DNA of 64,000 bases from an uncultured Eubacteriales bacterium (GCA_934444645.1 CAKSCV010000003.1:62001-126000); one strand, 5' to 3'. Positions 33,609 to 42,514 are shown, counted from the first letter of the stretch. The notes: generated by a model from the letters alone, not told the origin. Made by a program: numbers and translations.

Positions 33609-35891
33609 CTAATCTTCAAATTCGGCCATGCCGCACGTTTGGATGGCGGCAAGGTAGGTCTTGTAATCGATGTTCGGCATGTTTGCCGTAAAGTGGTTGC
33701 GGCCGGTTTGGTCGCCCTGCCATTCGATGAGGTAAAACCGCATTTTGTCGGTCTCAAGCGGCAGGAACGCAAGCGTCTGTGAGCAGTCGGCGGCGATGTC
33801 GGCACTTCCCGACAGCACCGTTTTGCCTGACAGAACATCCTTTACCGTGTATGTGACCGCTTTGTCTTCGGCAAGGTCGTTGACGCCCACAAGACGCAAA
33901 GCCTTGTTCGCGTCCGGCTCGTCAAACATCAGGCACACCGGAGCCTGCGAACGCTTGATGTAGTGGTACGCAAGCTTTTTGGTGTAATACCAGTCCACAA
34001 TCGCGTCGGATACCTGCGGCCAGCCGTCCACCAAATTCCACCACAAAATGCCGGTTCTTCTCCATTTTCCGATGCGGAAACGCTCGATAAAGTACTTTTT
34101 TGCCTCTGCTTGGGAGATCTGGCTTTGCCTGACAAAGTCGGAAAGCTCGCTTTCGGCTTTCCCGAACAGCGTTTCCACCTGGGAATAGGCAAGCCGGATG
34201 CGATAGGAATACGGCCCGTTCGGATTCGGCTCCATCATGGCGGCGTGCACCAAATACTCGTCGGTCGGCGTGCCGTCCGGCTTAAAAATAACGTCGGGCT
34301 GCTTCAAAAAACGCTTTAAGGACGATACCGACGGGAAGCCGTGATAGCCGGTCTCGCTGGCAAAATGGCTTTGCGCGTTGCGGTAGAAATCACCCTTGAA
34401 ATAGTCGCGCGGTCCCCATAAATGGTCTTCACTGGTCGGCTTCCCGGTCTTATACGCCTCTTCGCCGATATACGGCGAGCTTGGTAAATACGGACGTGCG
34501 TAATCGTGCGCAGCGACAGCACGCTTTACGGTCTCGCGCGTTAAGAAATTCTCGTTCGGGTCTTTGCGATAGCCCATCCATTCCATATAGGCGCAGTCGT
34601 TTTCGTTGTCGCCCGCCCAAAGCACGATACACGCGTGTTCACGCAGACGCTTGACGATCGCTATAATCTCTTTTTCCAACCGTTCGGCAAACGCCTTTTC
34701 CTGGGGATAAACGCCGCAGCCCATGCCGAAATCCTGCCATACCAAAATGCCCTTGCGGTCGCAGAACCGATAGAATTCATCGGATTCATACACACCGCCG
34801 CCCCAACAGCGCACCGCGTTGCAGCCGATATCGTCGAGCATTTCTAATGCCTTCGGCAGCCGCTCTTCAAAGCGCGACGGGAACGCGTCGAGCGGCACCC
34901 AGTTTGTGCCGAGAAGAAACGTCTTTTTGCCGTTGATCTCAAAACAGAATTCGCCGTCGTCGCCGGCACATTCCGTCATGAGAAGCCGCACCGTGCGCAC
35001 ACCGAGTTCGGTATTTTTCGTGTCGCAAAGCTCTTTGCCGCGGTATAATTCGACCGTTACATCGTATAAATGCGGCACGCCCTGCGGACGCGGCGCCCAA
35101 AACAGGCAATCCTGTATCGTAAAATCAAACGCACCGTCGGTGTGCCACGGCACGATCGTGAAGGAAAATTCGCTGTCGCCGCATTTGCCGTGTACCTTGA
35201 CCGTGTAATCGCGTGCAAAATCGCCGTCCAAAGCTAAGCGGTAGTGAAAACGGAGCGTTCCGAATTTGTATTGTTCACTGACGCGGTTGGTCACAAAATA
35301 GATTTCTTCGATCCGATCCTTCTTTTTCGGCGGCAGCAGCTTGACAGGCTTCCAAAGCCCTGCCGAAACGATGCGCGGCATAATGTCCCAACCGAACATA
35401 TACGCCGCCTTGCGCAGCGCAAGCGACGCATAATTGTACGGCAGCGCATGGCTGGAAACCGGCAGCGTGTAATCGCGTGCGGCAAGACACGCCGGTTTGA
35501 TATGAACGACAATCTCGTTTTGTCCGCGCCGGAAGCCGCCGTCGATCTCCACCGGCAAAAACATATTGTCGGTTTGGCTCACAAGCGTGCCGTTGACAAA
35601 AATGTCGGCTGCCGTGTCGACGCCCTCCAAGCGCAAAACACTTTCCGGCTCGTCGGTTTCAAAGGCGGTATAATACCACACATGGCGGTTTTCCAAGGCT
35701 TCCGCTGCAAGCGTGTCAGTCGAAAAATAAAGATCCGGCAGTCGCTTTTCGCGCATGAGATCGAGTTCAAAATTTCCGGGAACCGTCGCCGGAATTGTCT
35801 CGTAGCCGAGCGCGGTCAATGCGGCAATGGTTTTCGGATTTTCGTTTTTGCATTGTTCGTGCGGACAAAGACATAATTTCCAATCAAACAT
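33609..35891 (-). CDS. Beta-mannosidase-like glycoside hydrolase family 2
   Basis: Retaining GH2 enzyme; the order and motifs best fit beta-mannosidases, which trim mannose from beta-mannans or N-glycan cores. The 760-residue product has a jelly-roll domain (ATVPGNFELDLMREKRLPDLYF near residue 35, GVDTAADIFVNG near 90), an Ig-like domain, and a TIM barrel with acid/base Glu in WAGDNEND near residue 435 and probable nucleophile in FASETGYHGFPS near 525. The usual GNNE reads GDNE here. No signal peptide: cytoplasmic. Own promoter upstream; AAAGGAG precedes the ATG. Confidence 0.9.
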   Translation of the reverse strand: MFDWKLCLCPHEQCKNENPKTIAALTALGYETIPATVPGNFELDLMREKRLPDLYFSTDTLAAEALENRHVWYYTAFETDEPESVLRLEGVDTAADIFVNGTLVSQTDNMFLPVEIDGGFRRGQNEIVVHIKPACLAARDYTLPVSSHALPYNYASLALRKAAYMFGWDIMPRIVSAGLWKPVKLLPPKKKDRIEEIYFVTNRVSEQYKFGTLRFHYRLALDGDFARDYTVKVHGKCGDSEFSFTIVPWHTDGAFDFTIQDCLFWAPRPQGVPHLYDVTVELYRGKELCDTKNTELGVRTVRLLMTECAGDDGEFCFEINGKKTFLLGTNWVPLDAFPSRFEERLPKALEMLDDIGCNAVRCWGGGVYESDEFYRFCDRKGILVWQDFGMGCGVYPQEKAFAERLEKEIIAIVKRLREHACIVLWAGDNENDCAYMEWMGYRKDPNENFLTRETVKRAVAAHDYARPYLPSSPYIGEEAYKTGKPTSEDHLWGPRDYFKGDFYRNAQSHFASETGYHGFPSVSSLKRFLKQPDVIFKPDGTPTDEYLVHAAMMEPNPNGPYSYRIRLAYSQVETLFGKAESELSDFVRQSQISQAEAKKYFIERFRIGKWRRTGILWWNLVDGWPQVSDAIVDWYYTKKLAYHYIKRSQAPVCLMFDEPDANKALRLVGVNDLAEDKAVTYTVKDVLSGKTVLSGSADIAADCSQTLAFLPLETDKMRFYLIEWQGDQTGRNHFTANMPNIDYKTYLAAIQTCGMAEFED

Positions 35892-35929
35892 CGGGATGCT
35901 CCTTTCATTTCTGCGGTGTTTTCAAGAAA

Positions 35930-35958
35930 AGTATACCCGAAAAAAAGAATTCTGTAAA
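35930..35958 (-). promoter_or_regulatory. Sigma-A promoter of the GH2 gene
   Basis: On the minus strand TTTACA (35958-35953), 17-bp spacer, TATACT (35935-35930). Confidence 0.75.
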
Positions 35959-35987
35959 GGCGAAAAATACGGTCGGAGGTAAGAAAA

Positions 35988-36878
35988 TCAACGGTTTTCT
36001 CCGCTGCCGTCCTCTAAATGCCGATACGCGCTCGGTGTCATGCCGAAAAAGCGGCGAAAGACATATAAAAAGTATTCGGGAGAGGCATAGCCTGCCTCAT
36101 AAGCAATGCTTTTGACGGGCAGATCGCCTTGCAAAAGCAGCGCACAGGCGTATTTTAAGCGTGTGCGGTTCAGATATTCGTTGAAGGAAACGCCGGTCGC
36201 CTTGCGAAACGCCGCACCGAAATAGTTGGGGGATACGCATAAAGCTTTTGCTGCGGAGGCAACCGTCAGGTTTTTGCGGAAATCACGCAAAATGAGCGAA
36301 ACGGCGTTCTGAACTAACGACGGATCGCTGTGAACCGCCCGTTCCGCCGTTGTTTTCCGAAGCAGCGTCACAATTAACTCACGTAAAATGCCTTGGCACA
36401 CAAGCGCATAAAACGGCCGCTTTTGCTGTTGTTCGTTTTGCAGCTTGCGGCAGAGAAGGGAAGTCTGCTCCGCTTCTTCGCTTGACAGCTCTGTCAGGCA
36501 TTGTCCGGCAAGCCGCGTAACGGTATGGTTCAAATCTGCGGGCAGAACAGCTTCGGCAAAGCGCACATTGACAATCGAAAGCGTCGAATCGGCACGCACG
36601 GCATGAAAATCGCCGTAGGTGATTAAATACGTGCTTCCGCGCGAAAGCGGATAGCTTTTGCCGTTGTAAATATGCGTGCCATGGCCGCCCGCGACAAATT
36701 CAAATTCCAAATAATCGTGCCAGTGCGGCGGACAGAAATCACCGGCGGCAAGCAGCGTTTCCCGTACCAAAAAACCGTTGTCGAGCGTGTCGTCCAAGCC
36801 CAAAAGCATGGTTTTTTCGGTACGGTCTTTTTCCTCCTGCGGCAATCGGCTGCCGATGTTTTTTTCGGTGCCGCTCAT
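35988..36878 (-). CDS. AraC-family regulator with cupin sensor domain
   Basis: Transcription factor of 296 residues. The N-terminal cupin region contains PPHWHDYLEFEFVAGGHGTHIYNG and LSRGSTYLITYGDFHAV (residues about 50-92), typical of sugar-sensing AraC proteins. The C-terminal double helix-turn-helix spans about 190-290 with SPNYFGAAFRKATGVSFNEYLNRTRL and GYASPEYFLYVFRRFFGMTPSAYR. Its ATG overlaps the upstream uracil-DNA glycosylase stop by 4 nt, yet the likely target is the GH2 gene 97 bp downstream on the same strand. Binding sites were not identified. Confidence 0.88.
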   Translation of the reverse strand: MSGTEKNIGSRLPQEEKDRTEKTMLLGLDDTLDNGFLVRETLLAAGDFCPPHWHDYLEFEFVAGGHGTHIYNGKSYPLSRGSTYLITYGDFHAVRADSTLSIVNVRFAEAVLPADLNHTVTRLAGQCLTELSSEEAEQTSLLCRKLQNEQQQKRPFYALVCQGILRELIVTLLRKTTAERAVHSDPSLVQNAVSLILRDFRKNLTVASAAKALCVSPNYFGAAFRKATGVSFNEYLNRTRLKYACALLLQGDLPVKSIAYEAGYASPEYFLYVFRRFFGMTPSAYRHLEDGSGENR

Positions 36879-37504
36879 GCGTTTTCTTCCTTTTTGTCCG
36901 CTTCTTTGTCCGCTTCATCGGCGCAAAGCTCCTTGACGCGCCGGGCAATGTCCCACATATCTTTTAACATATCCTCGCGTTTGGACGCATCGCGTAACAA
37001 GGCCGACGGATGGTATACGGCACATAATGCATAACCGCCCTTTTCAAACCATTTGCCGTGCTCGGCAGTGATGCGGAAATTCGGCTTGATTAAACGGGCG
37101 GCGGCAATGCGGCCGAGACAAACCAAAAGCTTCGGCTTTACAAGACGCAGCTGGGCACGCAGAAAATTGATGCATATGTCCTCTTCTTCGGGAAGGGGAT
37201 CACGGTTGTGCGGCGGCCGGCATTTTAAGATGTTGGCAATGTAAACGCTTTCGCGCGGAAGCCCCACGGCATCCAAATAGCGGTCAAGCAGCTGTCCCGA
37301 TGCGCCGACAAACGGAAGACCCTGCAGATCCTCGCTTTCGCCGGGTGCTTCGCCGACAAACATGACCTTCGATGTTCGGTTGCCGCAGCCGAAAACCGTT
37401 TTGGTTTTGGTTTTATGTAAGGCGCAGCCGGTGCAGCTCCGGCATCGATTTTCGAGTTCTTCCCAAGCTGTTTGGGTGTCGTCCGCCATCAAAAGGTCTT
37501 TCAT
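36875..37504 (-). CDS. Family 4 uracil-DNA glycosylase (iron-sulfur type)
   Basis: Removes uracil from DNA for base-excision repair. The 209-residue product has the family 4 motifs GEAPGESEDLQGLPFVGASGQLLD (near residues 44-67) and YHPSALLR, and four candidate cluster cysteines (CRSCTGC, NILKC, LLVCLG). It resembles the mesophile and thermophile family 4 enzymes rather than Ung. ATG 37504 follows GGAGATA; the frame extends 58 codons further but conservation begins at this start. A highly basic and acidic Lys/Glu tail ends it, overlapping the AraC gene. Confidence 0.9.
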   Translation of the reverse strand: MKDLLMADDTQTAWEELENRCRSCTGCALHKTKTKTVFGCGNRTSKVMFVGEAPGESEDLQGLPFVGASGQLLDRYLDAVGLPRESVYIANILKCRPPHNRDPLPEEEDICINFLRAQLRLVKPKLLVCLGRIAAARLIKPNFRITAEHGKWFEKGGYALCAVYHPSALLRDASKREDMLKDMWDIARRVKELCADEADKEADKKEENA

Positions 37505-37570
37505 AGGCCGTATATCTCCGTTTTTTTCAAAATCAAAGGCAAAATAATCCTTTGGGTAATCATTATAAAC

Positions 37571-37599
37571 AGTATACATGGTTTTTGCGAAAAAATCAA
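37571..37599 (-). promoter_or_regulatory. Sigma-A promoter of the UDG-AraC unit, inside the mecA 3' end
   Basis: On the minus strand TTGATT (37599-37594), 17-bp spacer, TATACT (37576-37571). The -35 box overlaps the mecA stop codon. Confidence 0.7.
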
Positions 37600-38246
37600 G
37601 TCCCCGAAAAGGCTCTTGCCAGAGTTTCCACCGCATTTTGCTCGATGAGCGTCTTACCGTGCTCCGAAAGTGCGGCAAGCGTCAATCCGTCGGCAAAGGC
37701 AACATCGGCATATTCGCTTAAATAAAAAAAACGCGCAGCTTCATCGATTGTGAAATCCTCCGGTTCGTTTTGCAGATACTGCGGAAACCGGCGCGAAAAT
37801 TCCAAAAACAGATAATAGTGTGTGCTGAACATATACAGTACCGAACTTCCGCGAAAGCCCTCTTTGTTCATGCGCACACATAAATCTGCCAAAGGGTCAA
37901 TATCGTGTGAAACGGCTATGTATTTCCTGCGGCAGCGGTCGTCACCTGAAAAACGGAATTTCTTGCGAAACGGGCTTTTTTGCTCCTCCGGTTCGGGAAG
38001 CAAGCGGCTGCGGCGTGTTAAAAACAGCTCCATGCTGCCGTCCGGCGCCGGAAACGCCTGAACATAGAGCGAGGCGTGCTTGGTATCGAACCCGGTTTCG
38101 GCTTGGGCACGGTCGAGAATTTTTCGTAAAGACCGTTTTTCTGACGCAGTGCCGTCGGCTGTCCGCTCCGAAAGACCGAAATCTTTCATATCCTGCGGTG
38201 ACAGCATGATTTTTAATTTTACCGAACTTACGAGGATGAATTCCAT
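37596..38246 (-). CDS. mecA: MecA-type adaptor protein
   Basis: Adaptor that delivers substrates to the ClpC-ClpP protease; in Bacillus it controls competence factor ComK. The 216-residue product starts MEFILVSSVKLKIMLSPQDMKDFGLS and has the C-terminal ClpC-binding domain with STHYYLFLEFSRRFP, the middle being a charged linker. The start ATG 38246 has only a weak AGG site; a TTG 16 codons upstream is the alternative. It is followed closely by the UDG-AraC unit, whose promoter overlaps its end. Confidence 0.85.
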   Translation of the reverse strand: MEFILVSSVKLKIMLSPQDMKDFGLSERTADGTASEKRSLRKILDRAQAETGFDTKHASLYVQAFPAPDGSMELFLTRRSRLLPEPEEQKSPFRKKFRFSGDDRCRRKYIAVSHDIDPLADLCVRMNKEGFRGSSVLYMFSTHYYLFLEFSRRFPQYLQNEPEDFTIDEAARFFYLSEYADVAFADGLTLAALSEHGKTLIEQNAVETLARAFSGT

Positions 38247-38485
38247 AGCGCGTGCCAAACCTGCCTTTCCGAATGGTTGCCGCAATACCGGCAAGAAGCT
38301 TTTTTATTATTATAATCGAAAAGCAGGGCTTTTGTCACTGATAAATATATGGAAATCAGGTGAAAACGGACAAAAGCGGGCGGTAATATCTGAGAGAGAC
38401 GGCATCTTTTATCCGGATTTGCCGCCATTTGCCGCTGTCGGAAATTTTTTCGTGAATTCTTTCGGCTTGTTTCATCGGCGAATCC
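38247..38485. other. Intergenic stretch without a recognised gene
   Basis: This 239-bp gap between divergent mecA and the parvulin gene is AT-rich upstream of a consensus promoter. No open frame with a ribosome site was found. Confidence 0.5.
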
Positions 38486-38514
38486 TTGACAAAACACTGT
38501 TTTTATTGTATGAT
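38486..38514 (+). promoter_or_regulatory. Sigma-A promoter of the parvulin gene
   Basis: TTGACA 38486-38491, 17-bp spacer, TATGAT 38509-38514. Confidence 0.8.
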
Positions 38515-38555
38515 TATAAGGCAAACCGACATTTTCCAAAAGAAAGGATTTCCCT

Positions 38556-39326
38556 ATGAACGACAAAATTTTAGCAAATGTCGCCGGCATTCCCGTAACC
38601 GAATCGGAGGTAACCGGCATGGTCGCCGAGCTTGCCGCACGCGGACAGAATTATGACAATCCTCAAGGCCGCGCCGTTATTCTCGAGCAGCTCATCTCCA
38701 ACAAGCTGCTGCTTGCCGACGCACGTAAAAATCTCTATGAGCATTCGCCGGAATTCAAGGCACAGCTTGAAAAGGTGAAGGAGGATCTGCTTGTCAACTT
38801 TGCCATGGCAAGGGTTCTCGAAACCGTAAAAGTGCCGACCGATGAAGAAGCCAAGGCCTATTTCGAAGAGCATAAGGATAAATTCGTCGCCGGTGATTCG
38901 GTAAATGCCAGCCATATTTTGGTGGATTCCGAAGAAAAGGCAAATGAATTGCTTGCCGATATCAACGCCGGAAAAATTTCATTCGAAGACGCCGCAAGAA
39001 AGCACAGCTCCTGTCCGTCGAGCGAAAACGGCGGCAACCTCGGCGAATTCACGCGCGGCCAAATGGTTCCCGAATTCGACGAAGCGGTTTTCGGCATGAA
39101 CGAAGGCGAAGTGAAAGGCCCGGTCAAGACCCAGTTCGGCTATCACCTCATCAAGCTCAACAGCAAAAATGCCGCAAAGCCCTATGACTTTGCCGACATC
39201 AAAGACCAGATCAAGCAAATGCTGTATAAAGAACGTCAGCAGAACGCCATGAGAAGCAAAATCAACCAGTTGAAGATTTTGTACCCGGTCGATAAAACCG
39301 CCACGACCTCCGGTTTTCAAATCTAA
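38556..39326 (+). CDS. Peptidyl-prolyl isomerase of the parvulin (PpiC/SurA-like) family
   Basis: Catalyses proline isomerisation and acts as a chaperone. The 256-residue protein has a SurA-N-like helical part (residues 1-100) and a parvulin domain (about 116-215) with ASHILVDSEEKANELL, DAARKHSSCPSSENGGNLGEF and FGMNEGEVKGPVKTQFGYHLI. Unlike PrsA it has no signal peptide or lipobox, so it should be cytoplasmic. AGAAAGGA precedes the ATG. It stands alone between a promoter and a terminator. Confidence 0.9.
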   Translation: MNDKILANVAGIPVTESEVTGMVAELAARGQNYDNPQGRAVILEQLISNKLLLADARKNLYEHSPEFKAQLEKVKEDLLVNFAMARVLETVKVPTDEEAKAYFEEHKDKFVAGDSVNASHILVDSEEKANELLADINAGKISFEDAARKHSSCPSSENGGNLGEFTRGQMVPEFDEAVFGMNEGEVKGPVKTQFGYHLIKLNSKNAAKPYDFADIKDQIKQMLYKERQQNAMRSKINQLKILYPVDKTATTSGFQI

Positions 39327-39373
39327 GCGACCGTAAGGACAGTCAATCTGCCGAAGCTTTGCGGTAAAATAAG

Positions 39374-39416
39374 AACAGGCACCTCAACGCGTGTGTTTTG
39401 AGATGCCTGTTTTTTC
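39374..39416. terminator. Bidirectional terminator between the parvulin gene and spoVT
   Basis: AACAGGCACCTCAA pairs with TTGAGATGCCTGTT (one mismatch) and is followed by TTTT. It lies between converging genes. Confidence 0.8.
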
Positions 39417-39418
39417 GT

Positions 39419-39964
39419 TTATTCTTCCAATTGCTTGCCCAAAAAGGCGGCCGCAGTCTGAATCAGCTTGATTTCCACATCACTCGGTGCGGTTTGCTCG
39501 TTTTCCTTTAATACGGTGGCAACCGCGCCAATGATATCGCCTTCGGCAAGGATGGGCATGGCGCACGAAACGGCGATCTTCTCGTTTCCGTCCACAATAT
39601 AGCGCTCTGCTTCGCCGGGCGTGTGGCAATAGAGCTGGCGGCTTTCCATAATGGCTTCAATATCAGAGGAAACCTTCTTTTCGGCACATTCCTTTTTGGA
39701 AACACCGGCAAAGGCCACCACCGAATCACGGTCACAGATGATGATCGGATTGGTGCAGGTTTTGTGCAGCGTGTCGGCATATTGCGACGCAAAATTCACA
39801 AGCTCGCCGATGGGAGAGTATTTCTTGAAAATAACTTCTCCGTCGCGGTCGGTGAAGATTTCCAACGGGTCGCCCTCGCGAATGCGCATGGTTCTTCTGA
39901 TTTCTTTCGGAATGACGACTCTGCCGAGGTCGTCAATCCGTCTGACTATTCCGGTAGCTTTCAT
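39419..39964 (-). CDS. spoVT: Stage V sporulation regulator SpoVT
   Basis: AbrB-type regulator acting in the forespore under sigma-G in Bacillus. The 181-residue product has the swapped-hairpin DNA-binding domain MKATGIVRRIDDLGRVVIPKEIRRTMRIREGDPLEIF and a GAF-like C-terminal domain from about residue 55. This is the SpoVT length and arrangement rather than AbrB (about 95 residues). It is the best evidence that the host can sporulate. ATG 39964 follows AAAGGAG, which can pair with a complementary stretch upstream. Confidence 0.93.
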   Translation of the reverse strand: MKATGIVRRIDDLGRVVIPKEIRRTMRIREGDPLEIFTDRDGEVIFKKYSPIGELVNFASQYADTLHKTCTNPIIICDRDSVVAFAGVSKKECAEKKVSSDIEAIMESRQLYCHTPGEAERYIVDGNEKIAVSCAMPILAEGDIIGAVATVLKENEQTAPSDVEIKLIQTAAAFLGKQLEE

Positions 39965-40293
39965 ATATAATAAACTCCTTTGTTTTCATTTTTGCGGTAC
40001 AGCTGTATTTTCTGTAAGCAAAAGGAGTTTTATACAAATTGGAGATTGGTTTGTTTTGGAAAATGAAATCGTTACGGTTTGTTGTAACATCGTTCTCCGC
40101 ATTTATATTGAGAAATGTGTCCATGATACCGTTTTTTCATCCGAGTTGAAAAAAACGCCGTATTGTGGTAAACGATCGATAATAACCAATACGGAAACGA
40201 AAGCCTGTTGTACGATTTTTGTAAAAATTTGAAAAAGCCGCTAACGAAATCAGCCGTAACACGGTTATTATATGTGTAAGGAGCAAAAAAACA
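39965..40293. other. Divergent spacer between spoVT and the ECF sigma gene
   Basis: No gene seen in 329 bp. It holds the inverted repeat 39972-39982 / 40019-40030 at the spoVT ribosome site, a TACAGCTGTA palindrome near 39998-40007, and two related motifs GTAACATCGTT (about 40084) and GTAACACGGTT (about 40256) upstream of the ECF gene that might be its regulatory sites. No convincing sigma-A promoter was found for either gene. Confidence 0.45.
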
Positions 40294-40893
40294 ATGTGTT
40301 TTGAAATTATGCTGTCGGCACTCACGGAGGATGACCGGTCGTTTGTCGAAAAACTGTATCTGAACTATGGGGATTATATGTATTCTGTGGCATATGGCGT
40401 TCTGAAACATCGGCAAGACGCCGAGGACGCTGTCAATGACGCCATGTGCAAAATCATGAAATACCTGTCAAAATTCGAGAAAACCGCTGACGAAACTGTC
40501 TGTAATATGGTGGTTATCTGTATAAAGAGCATTGTGCGGAACAAGGCCATTGACAAGTACAATCAAAAGAAAAAGCTTTCAAAATATGAGATCGACTGCC
40601 GTTATAAAGACGAAGCGTCAGACGAGTTTGTCCTGCCGGATTTTGAGGATGAAGCGTTTGCTTTGGAAGATATGGTCATACGAAAGGAAGAATGTGAAAT
40701 CGTAAGAAACGCACTGCTTACCTTGACCGAAGATATGCAAAATGCGATAAACTTAGTCTATATGTGCGGATATTCGTGCGTGGAGGCCGCCGATTTTTTG
40801 GGAATCAGCGATGCGGCTGTCCGAGCGCGGTTATTCAAGGCACGAAGAAAGCTAAAAACGATCTTAGATAAGGAGTTGAACGGCAAATGTTAA
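40294..40893 (+). CDS. ECF-type RNA polymerase sigma factor
   Basis: Alternative sigma factor of 199 residues. Region 2 spans about residues 15-90 (LYLNYGDYMYSVAYGVLKHRQDAEDAVNDAM) and region 4 about 138-190 (MQNAINLVYMCGYSCVEAADFLGISDAAVRARLFKARRKL); no region 3, so ECF class. AAGGAG lies 10 bp before ATG 40294. The next gene overlaps by 7 nt and looks like its anti-sigma partner. A GGAAC-N17-CGTC element at 42489-42514 may be one of its targets (inference). Confidence 0.9.
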   Translation: MCFEIMLSALTEDDRSFVEKLYLNYGDYMYSVAYGVLKHRQDAEDAVNDAMCKIMKYLSKFEKTADETVCNMVVICIKSIVRNKAIDKYNQKKKLSKYEIDCRYKDEASDEFVLPDFEDEAFALEDMVIRKEECEIVRNALLTLTEDMQNAINLVYMCGYSCVEAADFLGISDAAVRARLFKARRKLKTILDKELNGKC

Positions 40894-41576
40894 AGAACGA
40901 TAAATTAGACGCGCTTATCCTGTTATCCGGCAGCGTTCTCCTTTCAAAAAACGTGGAATTATACCAAAACGGCTCGCTCTCGCTTGTCAAACGCCCACGG
41001 TCGCTCGATACCAAAGTGCAAAGAAGCATCAACCGGGAAAGACGCAGCCGGGAATTCGGCACGTTTTTCCAATACGGACGGCGCATCGCCGCGGCTGTTT
41101 TAATTGCCTGCTCGCTTTCCTTTGCCGCCGTTATGAGCGTGGAGGCGGTCAGAACCACGCTTTGGGACACCATCGTCCGGTTTTTTGACGAATATTTATC
41201 GGTTTCCTATGTCACCGAAACACAGCCGCCCAAACAGCTCGAAGCGATCAAAGAGCCATCCTGTTCGGAGCAAGGCTGGGAGAAGCAGGTGGTGTTGGAG
41301 ACTGCCTCCATGCGCTGTGTGATTTACCGAAAAAACGGGACGAAGCTCCTCACTTATACGCAGGAAATCCTTGACGGTGAAGCATGGTTTGACAATGAAG
41401 ATACGGAGATTGAGCCTATAACCATCGGCGATAGACCCGCCATGCTGATGTTCCGAAACAATCAGAAAACCTATTCGTTGAGTTGGAGCGACGGTGCATA
41501 TGCGTATACGCTCGACGCGCACGTGCCGGAACTTACAAAAGAGGATTTGATCCATATGGCGGAAACGATCGAATAA
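40887..41576 (+). CDS. Membrane anti-sigma-type protein with DUF4367-like C-terminus
   Basis: Probable partner of the ECF sigma factor. The 229-residue product has a cytoplasmic N-terminal part (residues 1-64), one membrane span about 66-86 (IAAAVLIACSLSFAAVMSV), and an outside domain whose end (SLSWSDGAYAYTLDAHVPELTKEDLIHMAETI) fits DUF4367, found on many clostridial anti-sigma factors. The 7-nt overlap with the sigma gene implies coupled synthesis. It lacks a classic zinc-anti-sigma HxxxCxxC motif. What it senses is unknown. Confidence 0.75.
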   Translation: MLKNDKLDALILLSGSVLLSKNVELYQNGSLSLVKRPRSLDTKVQRSINRERRSREFGTFFQYGRRIAAAVLIACSLSFAAVMSVEAVRTTLWDTIVRFFDEYLSVSYVTETQPPKQLEAIKEPSCSEQGWEKQVVLETASMRCVIYRKNGTKLLTYTQEILDGEAWFDNEDTEIEPITIGDRPAMLMFRNNQKTYSLSWSDGAYAYTLDAHVPELTKEDLIHMAETIE

Positions 41577-41684
41577 AATTCAATATAGATGCCCTCTGAA
41601 AAAGCGGTTGGAAAACAAAAAACAGCGGACTGAAGTACAGGCGTTGTCCTAAGCGTCGGCAAACGTCCGGAAAGGTTTTCGACT

Positions 41685-42392
41685 ATGTTCAAACACAGAA
41701 TTTGCGCGTCGGTTTTCTTGCTTGTTTCCTGTGTCATGCTTGCCGCATTGCTTTTTTCGTTTTACCCAAAAGAAGCAAAGCCGGAAAAGGCTAAAACCTG
41801 CGGCCCGTATGTGGGCTATACCCATGATTCCGACAGCGAAAAAATCGACTTATATACAAATGACGGTGCCTATGTGACGAGCGTTGCGGTGAAAATCCTT
41901 TCCGGCTTCTTAAATCAGCCGGATGAACCGAAGAATGCGTTCGATACGGTCGCGGCGGATTTCTATTGCGGAAAAAACGGGAATTTAACGTGGGTATATG
42001 CCGCGTCAAAGCCGACCTTCCATTCTTCTGCGGTGAATCTGTATACGTTCTCTGAGACGGAGAACACGGAAATGTATTATTTCGACATCGTGCATGGCGG
42101 AATCGTGACAGGCGCGGTGTTTGCTTCGGATACGGTTGGCTTTGTCAGCTTGCGCACGCCAACGGAACGCGGCTTTGAACTGTATGCTACCTTTGATGCC
42201 GGCGCGTCGTGGAAGCGTGTGGACATACAGCCGCCTTACGCATGGTCGAACCGGTATTCGTTAATCCCCGTAACCAGCGGCTTGTCCGCGGAGGATGACG
42301 TCTATCTGTTCATGCTCGATACACTGTCTGCAAAACAAATGCTTTATTTGGTTTCCGAGGATGGCGGAAATACATGGTTTTGGAAAGAATGA
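41685..42392 (+). CDS. Membrane-anchored protein with Asp-box repeats
   Basis: The 235-residue product starts with an uncleaved anchor or signal (FLLVSCVMLAALLFSFY, residues about 11-27), followed by an external domain. Two Asp-box-like motifs, FDAGASWKRV and SEDGGNTWFW (the last residues), mark a partial sialidase/BNR beta-propeller. It is too short for a full six-blade propeller and no catalytic residues can be named. GGAAAGG precedes ATG 41685. Position after the sigma/anti-sigma pair suggests a surface sensor or target of that pair. The function is unknown. Confidence 0.6.
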   Translation: MFKHRICASVFLLVSCVMLAALLFSFYPKEAKPEKAKTCGPYVGYTHDSDSEKIDLYTNDGAYVTSVAVKILSGFLNQPDEPKNAFDTVAADFYCGKNGNLTWVYAASKPTFHSSAVNLYTFSETENTEMYYFDIVHGGIVTGAVFASDTVGFVSLRTPTERGFELYATFDAGASWKRVDIQPPYAWSNRYSLIPVTSGLSAEDDVYLFMLDTLSAKQMLYLVSEDGGNTWFWKE

Positions 42393-42488
42393 AAAAAGAG
42401 AACGTACGCCAAAGGTGCGCATCGGATACAGCCGACCGGCATAATTTTTGAAAAAACAGAAAAATATAGAAAAACCAGAAACATTTTT

Positions 42489-42514
42489 GGAACTTTTTCG
42501 GGACATTGTGCGTC
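42489..42514 (+). promoter_or_regulatory. ECF-type promoter before the DUF4855 gene
   Basis: GGAAC at 42489-42493, 17-bp spacer, CGTC at 42511-42514: the classic extracytoplasmic-function pattern. It predicts a leader of about 85 nt before ATG 42605. The ECF sigma factor encoded 1.6 kb upstream is the obvious candidate. Confidence 0.55.

Noticed and set aside
38556..39326. PrsA extracellular foldase
   Set aside because: No signal peptide or lipobox; conserved sequence begins right at the start, so it should be cytoplasmic.
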